Shown piece by piece: positions 33,242 to 42,093 of a stretch of 64,000 bases of DNA. Each line of letters begins with the position of its first letter. Position 1 is the stretch's first letter. The notes beneath the pieces are model-generated. The model was not told the DNA's origin, did not search any database, and was given only the letters and a program-made list of their open reading frames with translations. Source of the stretch: Shimia ponticola (GTDB taxonomy: Bacteria; Pseudomonadota; Alphaproteobacteria; Rhodobacterales; Rhodobacteraceae); assembly GCF_007995215.1 (NCBI RefSeq), contig NZ_VCDK01000006.1, positions 62,001 through 126,000 of the forward strand, written 5' to 3'. A program made the translations under genes and the position numbers.

Positions 33242-34147
33242 ATGCGGCTGATCTGCCCCAATTGCGATGCGGAATACGAAGTTCCCGACAGCGCGATCCC
33301 GCAGGAGGGACGCGATGTACAGTGCTCTAATTGCGGGCATACGTGGTTCTTTGATCCATCTCAGCCCGTTGAACCTGAGCCTCCGGTTGAAGAGGATGAT
33401 CCTGCGCCCGTCGATGCGCCCGAAGTGTCGGGAGACTACGATGCTGTTGCGCAAGAGGATGAGCCAGCGCCCGTTGCGCCCCGTCGCCCACCGCCGCGCC
33501 CAAAACGCACGCCCAACCCTACATTCACACCTCCGTCAGAGGCGCCACCGGACTATCCGGTCGAAGACGCCGAGGCGCGCCCAAAGTCGGACCCAGCGCC
33601 GAGCGCCGCCGAGCCGGAGCATAAACCCGCCGCCAAGCGCCGCGAGTTGCAGCCGGAAGTCGCAGAGGTCTTGCGTCAGGAAGCCGAGTTCGAGGCCACC
33701 GCGCGTGCGCGAGAGGCAGGGCTTGAGGTTCAGGGTGATCTGGGGCTCGACGCCCCCATCGCGCCACCGCCGCCGGTGGTAGAGGACGTGGCCACAACCG
33801 GTGACAAGGCTGCCCGCCGGGACCTGTTGCCCGACATTGATGAGATCAACTCTACACTGCGCGCCGCAGGAGACCGCGATGCGCCCGTGGCAAGCAGCGC
33901 AGAGACCGAAGCCGATGCCCAGACGCAACGCAAAGGTTTTCGCTTTGGGTTCGGCCTGACCCTCTTGGTTATGGTCGGTTTGGCCGCGCTTTACGCTTAT
34001 GCCCCTCAGGTGGCGAACTATCTGCCCGGTATTGAACCGCAGCTTGAGCAATACACACAGGTCGTGAACGATCTGCGCGTGTGGCTTGCTCAGACGGTTG
34101 AACGTGGTGTCGCCGCCATTCAGGACCTTACGGAAGGATCGGTTTAG
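33242..34147 (+). CDS. Zinc-ribbon membrane protein (MJ0042-type; possible ZitP relative)
   Basis: A 301-residue protein. Residues 1-36 form an MJ0042-type zinc ribbon (Cys 5, 8, 28 and 31, with the following GHTWFF). A long disordered Pro-, Glu- and Ala-rich linker follows to about residue 230, then one transmembrane helix (about 238-258, GFGLTLLVMVGLAALYAYAP) and a short outer tail. This order of zinc ribbon, disordered linker and helix is the layout of Caulobacter ZitP, a polar organiser that binds PopZ; the relation is inference from layout. It is divergent from ftsE, and its stop overlaps the TIGR02302 gene tail-to-tail by four bases. Confidence 0.78.
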   Translation: MRLICPNCDAEYEVPDSAIPQEGRDVQCSNCGHTWFFDPSQPVEPEPPVEEDDPAPVDAPEVSGDYDAVAQEDEPAPVAPRRPPPRPKRTPNPTFTPPSEAPPDYPVEDAEARPKSDPAPSAAEPEHKPAAKRRELQPEVAEVLRQEAEFEATARAREAGLEVQGDLGLDAPIAPPPPVVEDVATTGDKAARRDLLPDIDEINSTLRAAGDRDAPVASSAETEADAQTQRKGFRFGFGLTLLVMVGLAALYAYAPQVANYLPGIEPQLEQYTQVVNDLRVWLAQTVERGVAAIQDLTEGSV

Positions 34148-36753
34148 AACCGATCCAGCAGCCGTTCCAGATAGTCGCGTTCCTGCTGGGGGCGGTCCGC
34201 TTCGGCAGACCGACGGCGGATTTCATCAAGAAGTTCTTCGGCGCGGCGGCGCACATCTTCACCTTGCAACAGGTCTTCATCGCTGCCAATGCTGCCGTCC
34301 GAGGACGGATCGCGACCAAGCGGGTCCCGCTGCTGCGGTGACTGGTTGCCAGCCTGCTGGTTTTGCTGACCTTGGCCTTGCTGTTCCTGTTGCATCGCGT
34401 CAGCAAGGTTTTGCATGCCTTCCCGCAGCGCATCCATGGCCTCGGCCTGATCGTCGATCGCTTCTGCGAGTTGGTCATTGCGCAGCGCGTCCTCGGCGTT
34501 GTCCATGGCCTCGCCCGCACGATCAAGCGCGTCGCGAGCGGCGTCACCCTCTGGAGTGCCTGCGCCGGGCAAGCCGTCGCGCTGACGCTGCAATTCATTG
34601 CGCAGTTGCTGCTGCCGGTCCGCCAATTGCTGAGCTGGGTCGCCTTGTTGGTCGCCGCCTTGCTGCTGGTTCTGGCCCTGTTGCTGGCTGCGGTTGCTGC
34701 CTTGGCCGTTGCCTTGGTTTTCGCCTTGCTGTTGACCTTCGCTGTGTTGGTCACCTTGGCCCTGATTTCCGCTGCGGCCTTGGTTTTGCTGGCTCTCACC
34801 GGCTTGGGCGTTCGGGTTGAATTGCTCCTGCAGATCGCGGAAGGCTTCGTCGCTTAGCCCTTGCTGCTCGCGCAGCGTTTCAGCGAGGCCTTCCATGGCC
34901 TGCTGACCTTCGCTTTGCTGACCTTCGCCGCCTTGCTGGCCCTCGGTGACCTGCATGTTCTCCATCATCTGCTGAAGCTGATCCAAAAGCTCCTGCGCCT
35001 CGGCCATGCGTCCCTGTTCCATCAGTTCTTGCAACTGATCGAGCATGTCCTGAAGATCCTGCTGAGACATTTCCTGCATGTTTTCGGGGTTAATCGGTTG
35101 CTGCTGATTGTTGGGGTCTTGGCTCTCGGCCAGCTGCTGCATGTAGTCCTGCATCGCCTCGCGCAGTTCCTGCATCAATTCGGCGATTTCCTCTTCGGTC
35201 GCGCCGTTTTCGATGGCCTCTTGCAGGCGTTCCTGCGCGCGTTGCAGGCGCTGGGCGGCATCGGCAAGATCGCCTTCTTCCAACTGGATGGCGAGGTCCC
35301 AGAGGGCTTTGGAGATTTCAGCCTGCTGTGCGTCGCTGATGCCATAGGGCGCGAGGGTCTCCAGGCGTCGGCGGATTGATTCAAGCTGCAGGCGCGTGGT
35401 TTCCGTCCGAAACAGCCCGTCAGCGTTGTAGTTGATCGCGCGCAGGATCATCGCGATGCGGTCTGCATTCTCGCGGTTCCAGAGCAGATCGCGGCGTTGT
35501 TCGATCACCGCCTTGGCGACAGGGTCAAAGAACCGTCGACCGGGCAAGAGCATCGGCTTGGCGTTCGAGGAACCTGTCTGGCCAATCGCGTCCTCGACTT
35601 CCAGAGTCAGCGACACGGGCAGGTTGGCCCATGGATGCTCGGAGAGGTCCTCTGTCAAAATCTCCGTGAAATCGGACCGGTCGCCGGAGATTGTCATCGG
35701 CAATTGCAACTCAAGTGGGCCGCGTGGTTCAGGGTCGATGGACATGCCGTGGCGGCGATCAACATCTTGGATCAAGAGTTCAAAAACACCGGATCCTGCG
35801 ATAACCGCATAATCATCGGTTGCTGTGAACGTCTCCTCCAGCATGCTGGCCGGGGTAAAAGCGTCTTCGCCGCTGTCCAGAATCGTGGAGAACGCCACGC
35901 TCGGGGGCAGGTCAGGAGTGATTGCTATTTGCCATGTCCGACCGCCGGGGCCGTCGACGGCGATTTCACCAGTTCTTGTCACCTCGAAGCTTTGCGTCGA
36001 TGCGCTCGCGACAGCGACTTCGTCTGACGGGGGACTCACGGTTTCGAACACGGTCAGCGCGCCGACCTCTCCGTAGAGGCGCAGAGTGATCAGAGTTCCG
36101 CGCGGGACAGTCAGTGTCGGGTCGGTGATATCAGGCAGGTAAATTGTTGGCAGACCGGTATAGCGCGGTGGCTCTGCCCAGCCTTCCCATGATGGGCCAA
36201 TCGCCGCCTCGGCGGTGCCTTGGGTTAGGTCGCCCACCTGTCCGACGCGCAAGATCGAGCCAAAAAGCAGACCCACGGCCAGAAGCAGCACAGCGACATA
36301 GCGCAGGGCAAAGGGATCAAAGCGTGCCACGCGCAGGCCCGGAGCAACGGGCCGCGCCTGTGCGGCGCGGTGGCGCATGCGTTTGCGGTGCGCTTCCCAA
36401 ACGGCGTTGGCCGCGTCGTCGTCACCACCAATGGCAAGCGTATCATTCAATGTGCTGATCGGGCGACCGGGCAAGGTTGCGTCCAGACGGTCGCGTGCCT
36501 CTTCGCTGCTGGGCCAGGCAAAGCCACGGACGCCACGCCACAACGACCAGACGGCCAATCCGGCGGAGCCGACGATGCCGGCCCACAAACCTTCGACCGG
36601 GAGGTTTTCCGGAATGCCGATCAGGATCGCACCAAGGACGGCAAAGACAACACTCCACAGCGGCCAGAAGGCCAATGTCAGCCGTTCAGCCACCATACCC
36701 GCCCGCGTCCAGAACAGGGCGCGGCGGGTCTTACCGGGAATGTCATGCATCAT
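34144..36753 (-). CDS. TIGR02302-family membrane protein with Gln/Glu-rich coiled tail
   Basis: An 869-residue protein of the TIGR02302 (DUF4175) family. Three hydrophobic segments lie near the N-terminus (about 28-46, 52-66 and 152-172), followed by a beta-rich extracytoplasmic-looking region up to about 440. The rest is alpha-helical and very rich in Gln, Asn, Glu and Met (MQEMSQQDLQDMLDQLQELM, then repeated QG/QQG/NQG runs at about 650-700). The Gln/Asn/Gly section is coded by CAG/CAA-rich DNA (roughly 34330-34800) and is probably disordered. It has no assigned function. It lies 29 bases after lysA, a common neighbour in this group. Confidence 0.85.
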   Translation of the reverse strand: MMHDIPGKTRRALFWTRAGMVAERLTLAFWPLWSVVFAVLGAILIGIPENLPVEGLWAGIVGSAGLAVWSLWRGVRGFAWPSSEEARDRLDATLPGRPISTLNDTLAIGGDDDAANAVWEAHRKRMRHRAAQARPVAPGLRVARFDPFALRYVAVLLLAVGLLFGSILRVGQVGDLTQGTAEAAIGPSWEGWAEPPRYTGLPTIYLPDITDPTLTVPRGTLITLRLYGEVGALTVFETVSPPSDEVAVASASTQSFEVTRTGEIAVDGPGGRTWQIAITPDLPPSVAFSTILDSGEDAFTPASMLEETFTATDDYAVIAGSGVFELLIQDVDRRHGMSIDPEPRGPLELQLPMTISGDRSDFTEILTEDLSEHPWANLPVSLTLEVEDAIGQTGSSNAKPMLLPGRRFFDPVAKAVIEQRRDLLWNRENADRIAMILRAINYNADGLFRTETTRLQLESIRRRLETLAPYGISDAQQAEISKALWDLAIQLEEGDLADAAQRLQRAQERLQEAIENGATEEEIAELMQELREAMQDYMQQLAESQDPNNQQQPINPENMQEMSQQDLQDMLDQLQELMEQGRMAEAQELLDQLQQMMENMQVTEGQQGGEGQQSEGQQAMEGLAETLREQQGLSDEAFRDLQEQFNPNAQAGESQQNQGRSGNQGQGDQHSEGQQQGENQGNGQGSNRSQQQGQNQQQGGDQQGDPAQQLADRQQQLRNELQRQRDGLPGAGTPEGDAARDALDRAGEAMDNAEDALRNDQLAEAIDDQAEAMDALREGMQNLADAMQQEQQGQGQQNQQAGNQSPQQRDPLGRDPSSDGSIGSDEDLLQGEDVRRRAEELLDEIRRRSAEADRPQQERDYLERLLDRF

Positions 36754-36782
36754 GCAGGATCGCTCTCATGACCTCTATGGCG

Positions 36783-38048
36783 TCATAGCCATTCAGGTAT
36801 GGTATCGCGATTGATGATGTCGTCAAAGGTTGGGCGTGGGCGGATAACCGCGAATTGATCGCCCTGAACCAGAACTTCGGGGATCAGCGGGCGGGTATTG
36901 TATTCGCTGGACATGACCGCGCCATAGGCCCCCGCACTGCGGAAGGCGACCAGATCGCCTGCATTCACGGCTGGCATGTCGCGGTGTTTGGCAAAGGTAT
37001 CACCGCTTTCGCAGACGGGACCGACGATGTCATATTTGGCGGGCTCGGCGCCCGGTGTAGGTTCGACGACGGGAATGATATCGTGATGCGCGCCATACAT
37101 CGCAGGGCGGATCAAATCGTTCATTGCGGCGTCGAGAATCAGGAATTGGCGATCCTCGCCTTCTTTCACGTAGATGGTCGAGGCCACGAGGATACCTGCA
37201 TTGCCCGAAATCAGGCGGCCCGGCTCAATCTCGATTTCGCAGCCCAAATCCCCGACGGTTTCGCGGATCAGTTCGCCATAATCCGTCGGCAGAGGCGGAG
37301 CGAGGTTCGAGCGTTCATAAGGAATGCCCAGTCCGCCGCCGAGGTCCAGGCGGGTAATCTCATGACCTTCGGCGCGCAATTGACGTGTCAGGTCGGCAAC
37401 CTTGGTATAGGCCATCCGGAAAGGTTCCAGATCGGTCAACTGAGACCCGATATGGACGTCGATGCCGATCACTTTGAGGCCGGGCAGGCTGGCGGCCAGC
37501 GCATAGACCTCGGACGCGCGCGAAATCGGAATCCCGAATTTGTCGCCTTTGCGCCCTGTGGCAATCTTTTCGTTGGTCTTGGCGTCGACATCGGGGTTCA
37601 CGCGGATCGTGATCGGGGCAGTCACGCCCATCGCAGTTGCGACCGCCGAGAGCGCACGCATTTCCGGTTCGCTTTCGATATTGAACTGACGAATGCCGCC
37701 AGACAGGGCCATGCGCATTTCGTCGACCGTTTTGCCGACGCCGGAAAAGACGATGCGATCCCCGGGAACGCCAGCTGCGCGGGCACGGGCATATTCACCG
37801 CCAGACACCACATCCATACCGGCACCTGCATCCCCTAGAAGTTTCAGGATGGCCTGATTGGACGCGGATTTCATCGCAAAGCACACGAGGTGGTCACCCC
37901 ACGAGAGCGCGTCGTCGAACAGCGTAAAGTGACGCAGCAGAGTGGCGCTTGAATAGACGTAGAAAGGCGTGCCAACCGCCGCAGCAATTTCCGCTACGGG
38001 TACGTCTTCGGCGTGCAGAGCACCGTCGCGATATAGAAAATGATCCAT
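36783..38048 (-). CDS. lysA: Diaminopimelate decarboxylase
   Basis: Last step of lysine synthesis, meso-diaminopimelate to lysine, PLP-dependent. The 421-residue protein has the PLP lysine in CFAMKSASNQAIL, VSGGEYARARAAG, the glycine loop LDLGGGLGIPYE, EPGRLISGNAGIL, and the substrate-binding CESGDTFA. Start at the ATG 38048 (MDHFLYRDGALHAEDVPV); the frame runs on upstream only into non-conserved sequence. Fold type III PLP enzyme of normal length. Confidence 0.96.
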   Translation of the reverse strand: MDHFLYRDGALHAEDVPVAEIAAAVGTPFYVYSSATLLRHFTLFDDALSWGDHLVCFAMKSASNQAILKLLGDAGAGMDVVSGGEYARARAAGVPGDRIVFSGVGKTVDEMRMALSGGIRQFNIESEPEMRALSAVATAMGVTAPITIRVNPDVDAKTNEKIATGRKGDKFGIPISRASEVYALAASLPGLKVIGIDVHIGSQLTDLEPFRMAYTKVADLTRQLRAEGHEITRLDLGGGLGIPYERSNLAPPLPTDYGELIRETVGDLGCEIEIEPGRLISGNAGILVASTIYVKEGEDRQFLILDAAMNDLIRPAMYGAHHDIIPVVEPTPGAEPAKYDIVGPVCESGDTFAKHRDMPAVNAGDLVAFRSAGAYGAVMSSEYNTRPLIPEVLVQGDQFAVIRPRPTFDDIINRDTIPEWL

Positions 38049-38097
38049 GGCGTCCCGATACGAAAGGCGCGGGTGTGCTGCAACCCTTGTGAGGCGG

Positions 38098-39012
38098 CTA
38101 GGTGCATCCCAAAGCATGCGCGACCTGCCATGCGCGCTGCGCATGCGTATTTGACAGGCAGACAGGCGGGTTGATGGCAAATTGCACACGCCGATGGGCA
38201 GGGTGCCTGCGAGATCGGCAAAAACGTTCAAGAAGTAGGCGATTGCGATCCGGCATTTGCTCGTGGATCGGCCGCAGCGCAGACAGATTCGCGCTGATCC
38301 AGCCCGCGTAAGTGCCGTTCAGCAGCCGATGTATCCGCCGCATCCGCGCGCGCGCACCCTGATTGCTGCCAATCGCGTTGGCGGCGTGTTGTCGGTAGAG
38401 GACAACCGGTGTCGGGTCCCAGATAAGGGGGGCGTCCATCGCGCTCAGACAGAGGTAGGCCCACCAGTCATGGGCGGGCACAGCCCAAGCCGCTTTGCTG
38501 GCTGGTTTAAGGGCGGCCACTGCCGCAGGGTTTAGCACGATGGTGTTTCCGGGTGCCTGATTCTGGACAAGCGCGTTTTCAAAACACAGCCTTGGCGCAT
38601 CGCGATACGCAGGAGGGCCGATCGGCAGCAACGCCGTATCACAGGGTTGGGTCGCCGCGCACACCATCGCCGGTCCTTGGTTTCCGCGCAGTTGGGTCAA
38701 TGCGCGGCCCAGTTTGTCCCTGTGCCAGATATCGTCTTGATCGCAAAACGCGACGTAGTGGCCGGCAGGCACCTGACGCAGCAAGTGCAGGAAATTCTGA
38801 GCAAACCCCGCACCCGGCCCACGGATCACACGCGCCAGCTTGCGACCGGCGGTGCGGCGAATGATGCCCAGCGTGTCATCAACCGACCCATCGTCAGATA
38901 CCCAGAGCCGCCAATGCGTGTGGGTTTGAGACACAAGCGATCTGATCTGGGCGTCTACAAAGGCCGCACCATTCAGGGTGGCCATCAAAATCGCCACGCG
39001 CTCATGCGGCAT
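38098..39012 (-). CDS. Family 2 glycosyltransferase
   Basis: A 304-residue GT-A fold sugar transferase. Seen: VAILMATLNGAAFVDAQIRSL at the N-terminus, WVSDDGSVDDT (nucleotide sugar), CDQDDIWHRDKL, which holds the metal-binding Asp pair, and HDWWAYLCL further on. These features are typical of RfaB/rhamnosyl-type GT2 enzymes in surface polysaccharide synthesis. The ATG at 39012 is preferred; earlier in-frame starts reach back into the sulfotransferase gene, which it overlaps by 11 bases. Third gene of a minus-strand trio. Confidence 0.9.
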   Translation of the reverse strand: MPHERVAILMATLNGAAFVDAQIRSLVSQTHTHWRLWVSDDGSVDDTLGIIRRTAGRKLARVIRGPGAGFAQNFLHLLRQVPAGHYVAFCDQDDIWHRDKLGRALTQLRGNQGPAMVCAATQPCDTALLPIGPPAYRDAPRLCFENALVQNQAPGNTIVLNPAAVAALKPASKAAWAVPAHDWWAYLCLSAMDAPLIWDPTPVVLYRQHAANAIGSNQGARARMRRIHRLLNGTYAGWISANLSALRPIHEQMPDRNRLLLERFCRSRRHPAHRRVQFAINPPVCLSNTHAQRAWQVAHALGCT

Positions 39013-39817
39013 GGGCGATCTCTGCATTGCCAGAGAGGTCATTCACATCGAAACCGAAGGTCTCAATCAAGGCGTGGCGTTGCGGGTCAAAGATGGCGCG
39101 AAGCCATGCGCGCATGCGTTCATCTGCAAAGGGCGGCGGATTTTTGGTGATCGAAGCCTTTGAACCGCCCGCAGGGCTCAGCGCAGCGGCGAGCGCGTCT
39201 TCGCATGCGATCCGCGACAAGGATGGGTTGGCGCGCCATGCGGGTAGGGTCCAGTCCATGGCGGACGTGGCGGGGATCAATTGGGTCAGCGTCGCGCGGA
39301 TGTCGCGATGGTGGGCCAAATGCAGGCGTGCTGACGGCAGGGCGGTTTGCCACGCCGCAAGAAAATCTGCCGGTTGGATATCCTTCTGCCGCGCCCAGGC
39401 AAATTGCCGAAAGCTGCGCCCGTGAAACGCGCGCCCGGTTTCGATAAATGCTGGTAGATTCTGGCGCAGGGTCTGCGAATAATCGCCAAGAATGATTTCA
39501 TCGAAAGGCCGCAGAAAGGCGGTGATATCGACCTGCACATCCATGCGCTCGACCAGATGCCGCAGACGGGTGGCCCGCGCGGCCTGCGCGAACAACAATT
39601 CGTGCGACAACATCAGTATCGGCGCGCGTTCGAATTGGCGGGTCAGCCACGGTTCGGGGACCTCATAGATGACCTCGCCATTGCCGGGATGACCGGGGCC
39701 AAGATGCGGGTAATTCAATCCAAGGTCACACAGCTTGCCCCGGTTCTTGAGCATCACACGCTGGAGAAAGGTCGAGCCGCATTTCGGAGCGCCGACATGC
39801 AGGATCAGGCGGCGCAT
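39002..39817 (-). CDS. Sulfotransferase-like P-loop protein
   Basis: A 271-residue protein starting with LILHVGAPKCGSTFLQRVML, where PKCGSTFLQ matches the 5'-phosphosulfate loop (PKxGTTxL) of PAPS-dependent sulfotransferases. A second element, ITAFLRPFDEIILGDYSQTL, resembles the 3'-phosphate motif (RxPxxxxxSxY) loosely. The setting, between two glycosyltransferases, suggests a sulfated or otherwise modified polysaccharide. The match rests on the N-terminal loop and context, so kinase-like alternatives remain. Overlaps both neighbours by 11-13 bases. Confidence 0.72.
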   Translation of the reverse strand: MRRLILHVGAPKCGSTFLQRVMLKNRGKLCDLGLNYPHLGPGHPGNGEVIYEVPEPWLTRQFERAPILMLSHELLFAQAARATRLRHLVERMDVQVDITAFLRPFDEIILGDYSQTLRQNLPAFIETGRAFHGRSFRQFAWARQKDIQPADFLAAWQTALPSARLHLAHHRDIRATLTQLIPATSAMDWTLPAWRANPSLSRIACEDALAAALSPAGGSKASITKNPPPFADERMRAWLRAIFDPQRHALIETFGFDVNDLSGNAEIAHAA

Positions 39818-42030
39818 CTTTGTGACCCTTCGCTCAGACGGGCATCAATGGCGCACGCCACATGATCAAGCGAGTGTCCCAGCGCGGTGAGAGAGATGCC
39901 GCGTTGCGCTATTGTCGGCTCAGGCATGTGCCAGGCGCGGCTGAGCGCGGCAGATAAGGCTGGCACAGTCATATCCGACGACAGGATATGCGGGGCCAAT
40001 GTGCCAAGATCCTTGGGGCCAAAGCGGTTTGTGACGACCCGCATGCCAGCGGCGGCCATCTCAATCGGCGGATGACTGGGATGAGGGGACATCATGAGCG
40101 AGAGGCCAACATCGCTATTGGCCAGAAAGCCGGGATAATCTGACCAAGGCAGTTTGCCGCGCGACTGCACCTCAATCCCGCCGGGCAAGAGCACGTTGCG
40201 GTGCTTGAGGCCAAGGCTGACGATTTCAATTTCGGATTTGGTCAGGCCCTCAGATTCCACGAAGCGACCAAGGCTTTCAATCGCGAGAGGGAAAAGATTG
40301 CGCGGCACCTCTGGGCGTCCGTAGAGGACCAGCCGTGGTTTTCTGCGCGAACGGCGATCTGGGCGGGGCAAATCGGCGTATTGGGCGACGTTGATGGATG
40401 GCGCAAAGACCAGCGGTTCGGCGGCGAAACGGTGCCCTTGCATCCGCGTGTAATCGGCCAAAAGGCGGGTATTAAAGACCGGGCGCGCACCCAGATCGTA
40501 GGACGCCAAAGCCCCTGCATGTTCTGTCCCCCACGGATAGAACAGAGGTTCGTAGTCCTGAATGAGATAGTAAAAATCTCGCGCACGGAGACGCGGGTCC
40601 TGCGTCAGCGTCTGTGCAAGGTGGGCCGTCCACCACGCGGTTGCGACGTACAGATCCCCTGGATGCGTCGGCAAGGTGCCGCCCTTGACCCCGCAGGTCA
40701 GGGTGACGTGGTCGCGGACCGCGGGCTGTGAGGCGCGAGACAGAACAAAGGCACGTGAGGCGGCAGGTGCAGCAACCGGCAGGTCCGTGGCAATGAAACG
40801 CACCGCATGGCCCCTCTTGGCCAGCAAGAGTCCAAGGTCGATGGCCGTCGCGATGCCTGCAAATATTTCGGACGGGTTCAAACTTGGGACAAGGACATTG
40901 ATGGCAGGGCGCGGCGCGGTAAATGCGGGCGTCCACCGCAACCGGGTGCGAGGATCAAAATGCACCCACCACGGCTCTGCCGATTGCGTCGCACTTTGCT
41001 CTGTGCCTTCGGATTCAGGGGCATGCGGCTGTTGTCCGGGTGACATTGCATAAAGCCGTTCATCAAGACGTGTAAGTTCCCCGCGCAGGGCCTTGGGCCC
41101 CAATCCTGACGCCGCGCGCCCCACGGCCCATGCCGGACGTGCGGCGCTGATCGCTGCAAAGATTATTGCCTGACGGGCGGGCCCGAAGCGACCTGTTGCG
41201 GCATGTCGGGCCGCGTCACCGATAAAGCGGACCGCATGGGTCGGTTTCCAGAACGGCCGCAAATTACGCGTTTCGCCAACGCGTTGCCGCAGGGAAATGG
41301 CAAGGAAGCGCGCGAGGGCATAGCTCGCGGCAGCCTCGCGCAAGGATGCTGGGCCTTGACCCCTTGATGCGCCCAGCGTGTTCGTCTCGTGTTGGCGATA
41401 GGCGACCAGCGGTTTGGAAAGGCGTGTGATGCCGCGACCCGCGGCGGCGATCAGGGCAAGCCAAAGGTCGTGGTAGAAATGCACCCCGTCCTGCGGAGGA
41501 AAGGGCAAAGCGCGTTCCACGACACTGCGCCGGAACAAGGCGGTCATGCCGGTGACCGTGTTGCCGCATAAAAGCGACCGCGCATCATCGCGCTGCGGGC
41601 GCTTGTCATAGTGAAAAAGGAACTGGCCGATTTGCCGACCCTGGTGGTCGATCAGCGTCGCGTCCGAATGCACCAGATCGGTGTCCGCACGTTTTAACGC
41701 CGCCAACCCGTCACCAAGCCGCGATGGCAACCAGATATCGTCCTGATCCGCCAACGCGAAAAACTGCGTGTCGGGAAAAGCCTCCAGAGCCCGGGTTAAA
41801 CCGAATTCAAACGCCCGCACGGCATCAAGCGGAGTGTCGGGACGCAGCAAGAGCACATCCAACCCGGCCTCACGGGCGGTTTTCACGACGAGGTCATCCG
41901 ACGTCCTGTCGGCGATGACGCAAAGCAGATCGTGCTGTGTATGAGTCTGGGCCGCGATGGATGCGAGTTGTTGAAGCAGAAATTCTGCATTTGGCTGATA
42001 CACAGCCATTACAACGCAAATGCGCGTCAT
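39805..42030 (-). CDS. Two-domain glycosyltransferase: GT2 fused to WsaF-like GT4
   Basis: A 741-residue fusion. Residues 1-~250 are a GT2 domain (ICVVMAVYQPNAEFLLQQLASI, FFALADQDDIWLPSRL, HSDATLIDHQG, and a YHDLWLALIAAAGR block). From about 355, after a linker (APESEGTEQSATQSAEP), there is a second transferase: INVLVPSLNPSEIFAGIATAIDLGLLLAKRGH, DFYYLIQDYEPLFYPWG, LVLYGRPEVPRNLFPLAIESL and SLMMSPHPSHPPIEMAAAG, which read like the WsaF rhamnosyltransferase family (GT4). One protein may thus add two sugars in sequence. ATG at 42030, one codon after a GTG. Followed by the sulfotransferase-like gene with a 13-base overlap. Confidence 0.85.
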   Translation of the reverse strand: MTRICVVMAVYQPNAEFLLQQLASIAAQTHTQHDLLCVIADRTSDDLVVKTAREAGLDVLLLRPDTPLDAVRAFEFGLTRALEAFPDTQFFALADQDDIWLPSRLGDGLAALKRADTDLVHSDATLIDHQGRQIGQFLFHYDKRPQRDDARSLLCGNTVTGMTALFRRSVVERALPFPPQDGVHFYHDLWLALIAAAGRGITRLSKPLVAYRQHETNTLGASRGQGPASLREAAASYALARFLAISLRQRVGETRNLRPFWKPTHAVRFIGDAARHAATGRFGPARQAIIFAAISAARPAWAVGRAASGLGPKALRGELTRLDERLYAMSPGQQPHAPESEGTEQSATQSAEPWWVHFDPRTRLRWTPAFTAPRPAINVLVPSLNPSEIFAGIATAIDLGLLLAKRGHAVRFIATDLPVAAPAASRAFVLSRASQPAVRDHVTLTCGVKGGTLPTHPGDLYVATAWWTAHLAQTLTQDPRLRARDFYYLIQDYEPLFYPWGTEHAGALASYDLGARPVFNTRLLADYTRMQGHRFAAEPLVFAPSINVAQYADLPRPDRRSRRKPRLVLYGRPEVPRNLFPLAIESLGRFVESEGLTKSEIEIVSLGLKHRNVLLPGGIEVQSRGKLPWSDYPGFLANSDVGLSLMMSPHPSHPPIEMAAAGMRVVTNRFGPKDLGTLAPHILSSDMTVPALSAALSRAWHMPEPTIAQRGISLTALGHSLDHVACAIDARLSEGSQRCAA

Positions 42031-42093
42031 CACGATCCTCCACCGGGGCTACCTGTTTGGGACCGACCGTGACGGCATGGGTTTAAGAAGCCA

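Noticed and set aside
34330-34800. CTG/CAG-rich simple repeat tract
   Set aside because: It is in frame and codes for the Gln/Asn/Gly-rich tail of the TIGR02302 protein, so it is not a separate repeat element.
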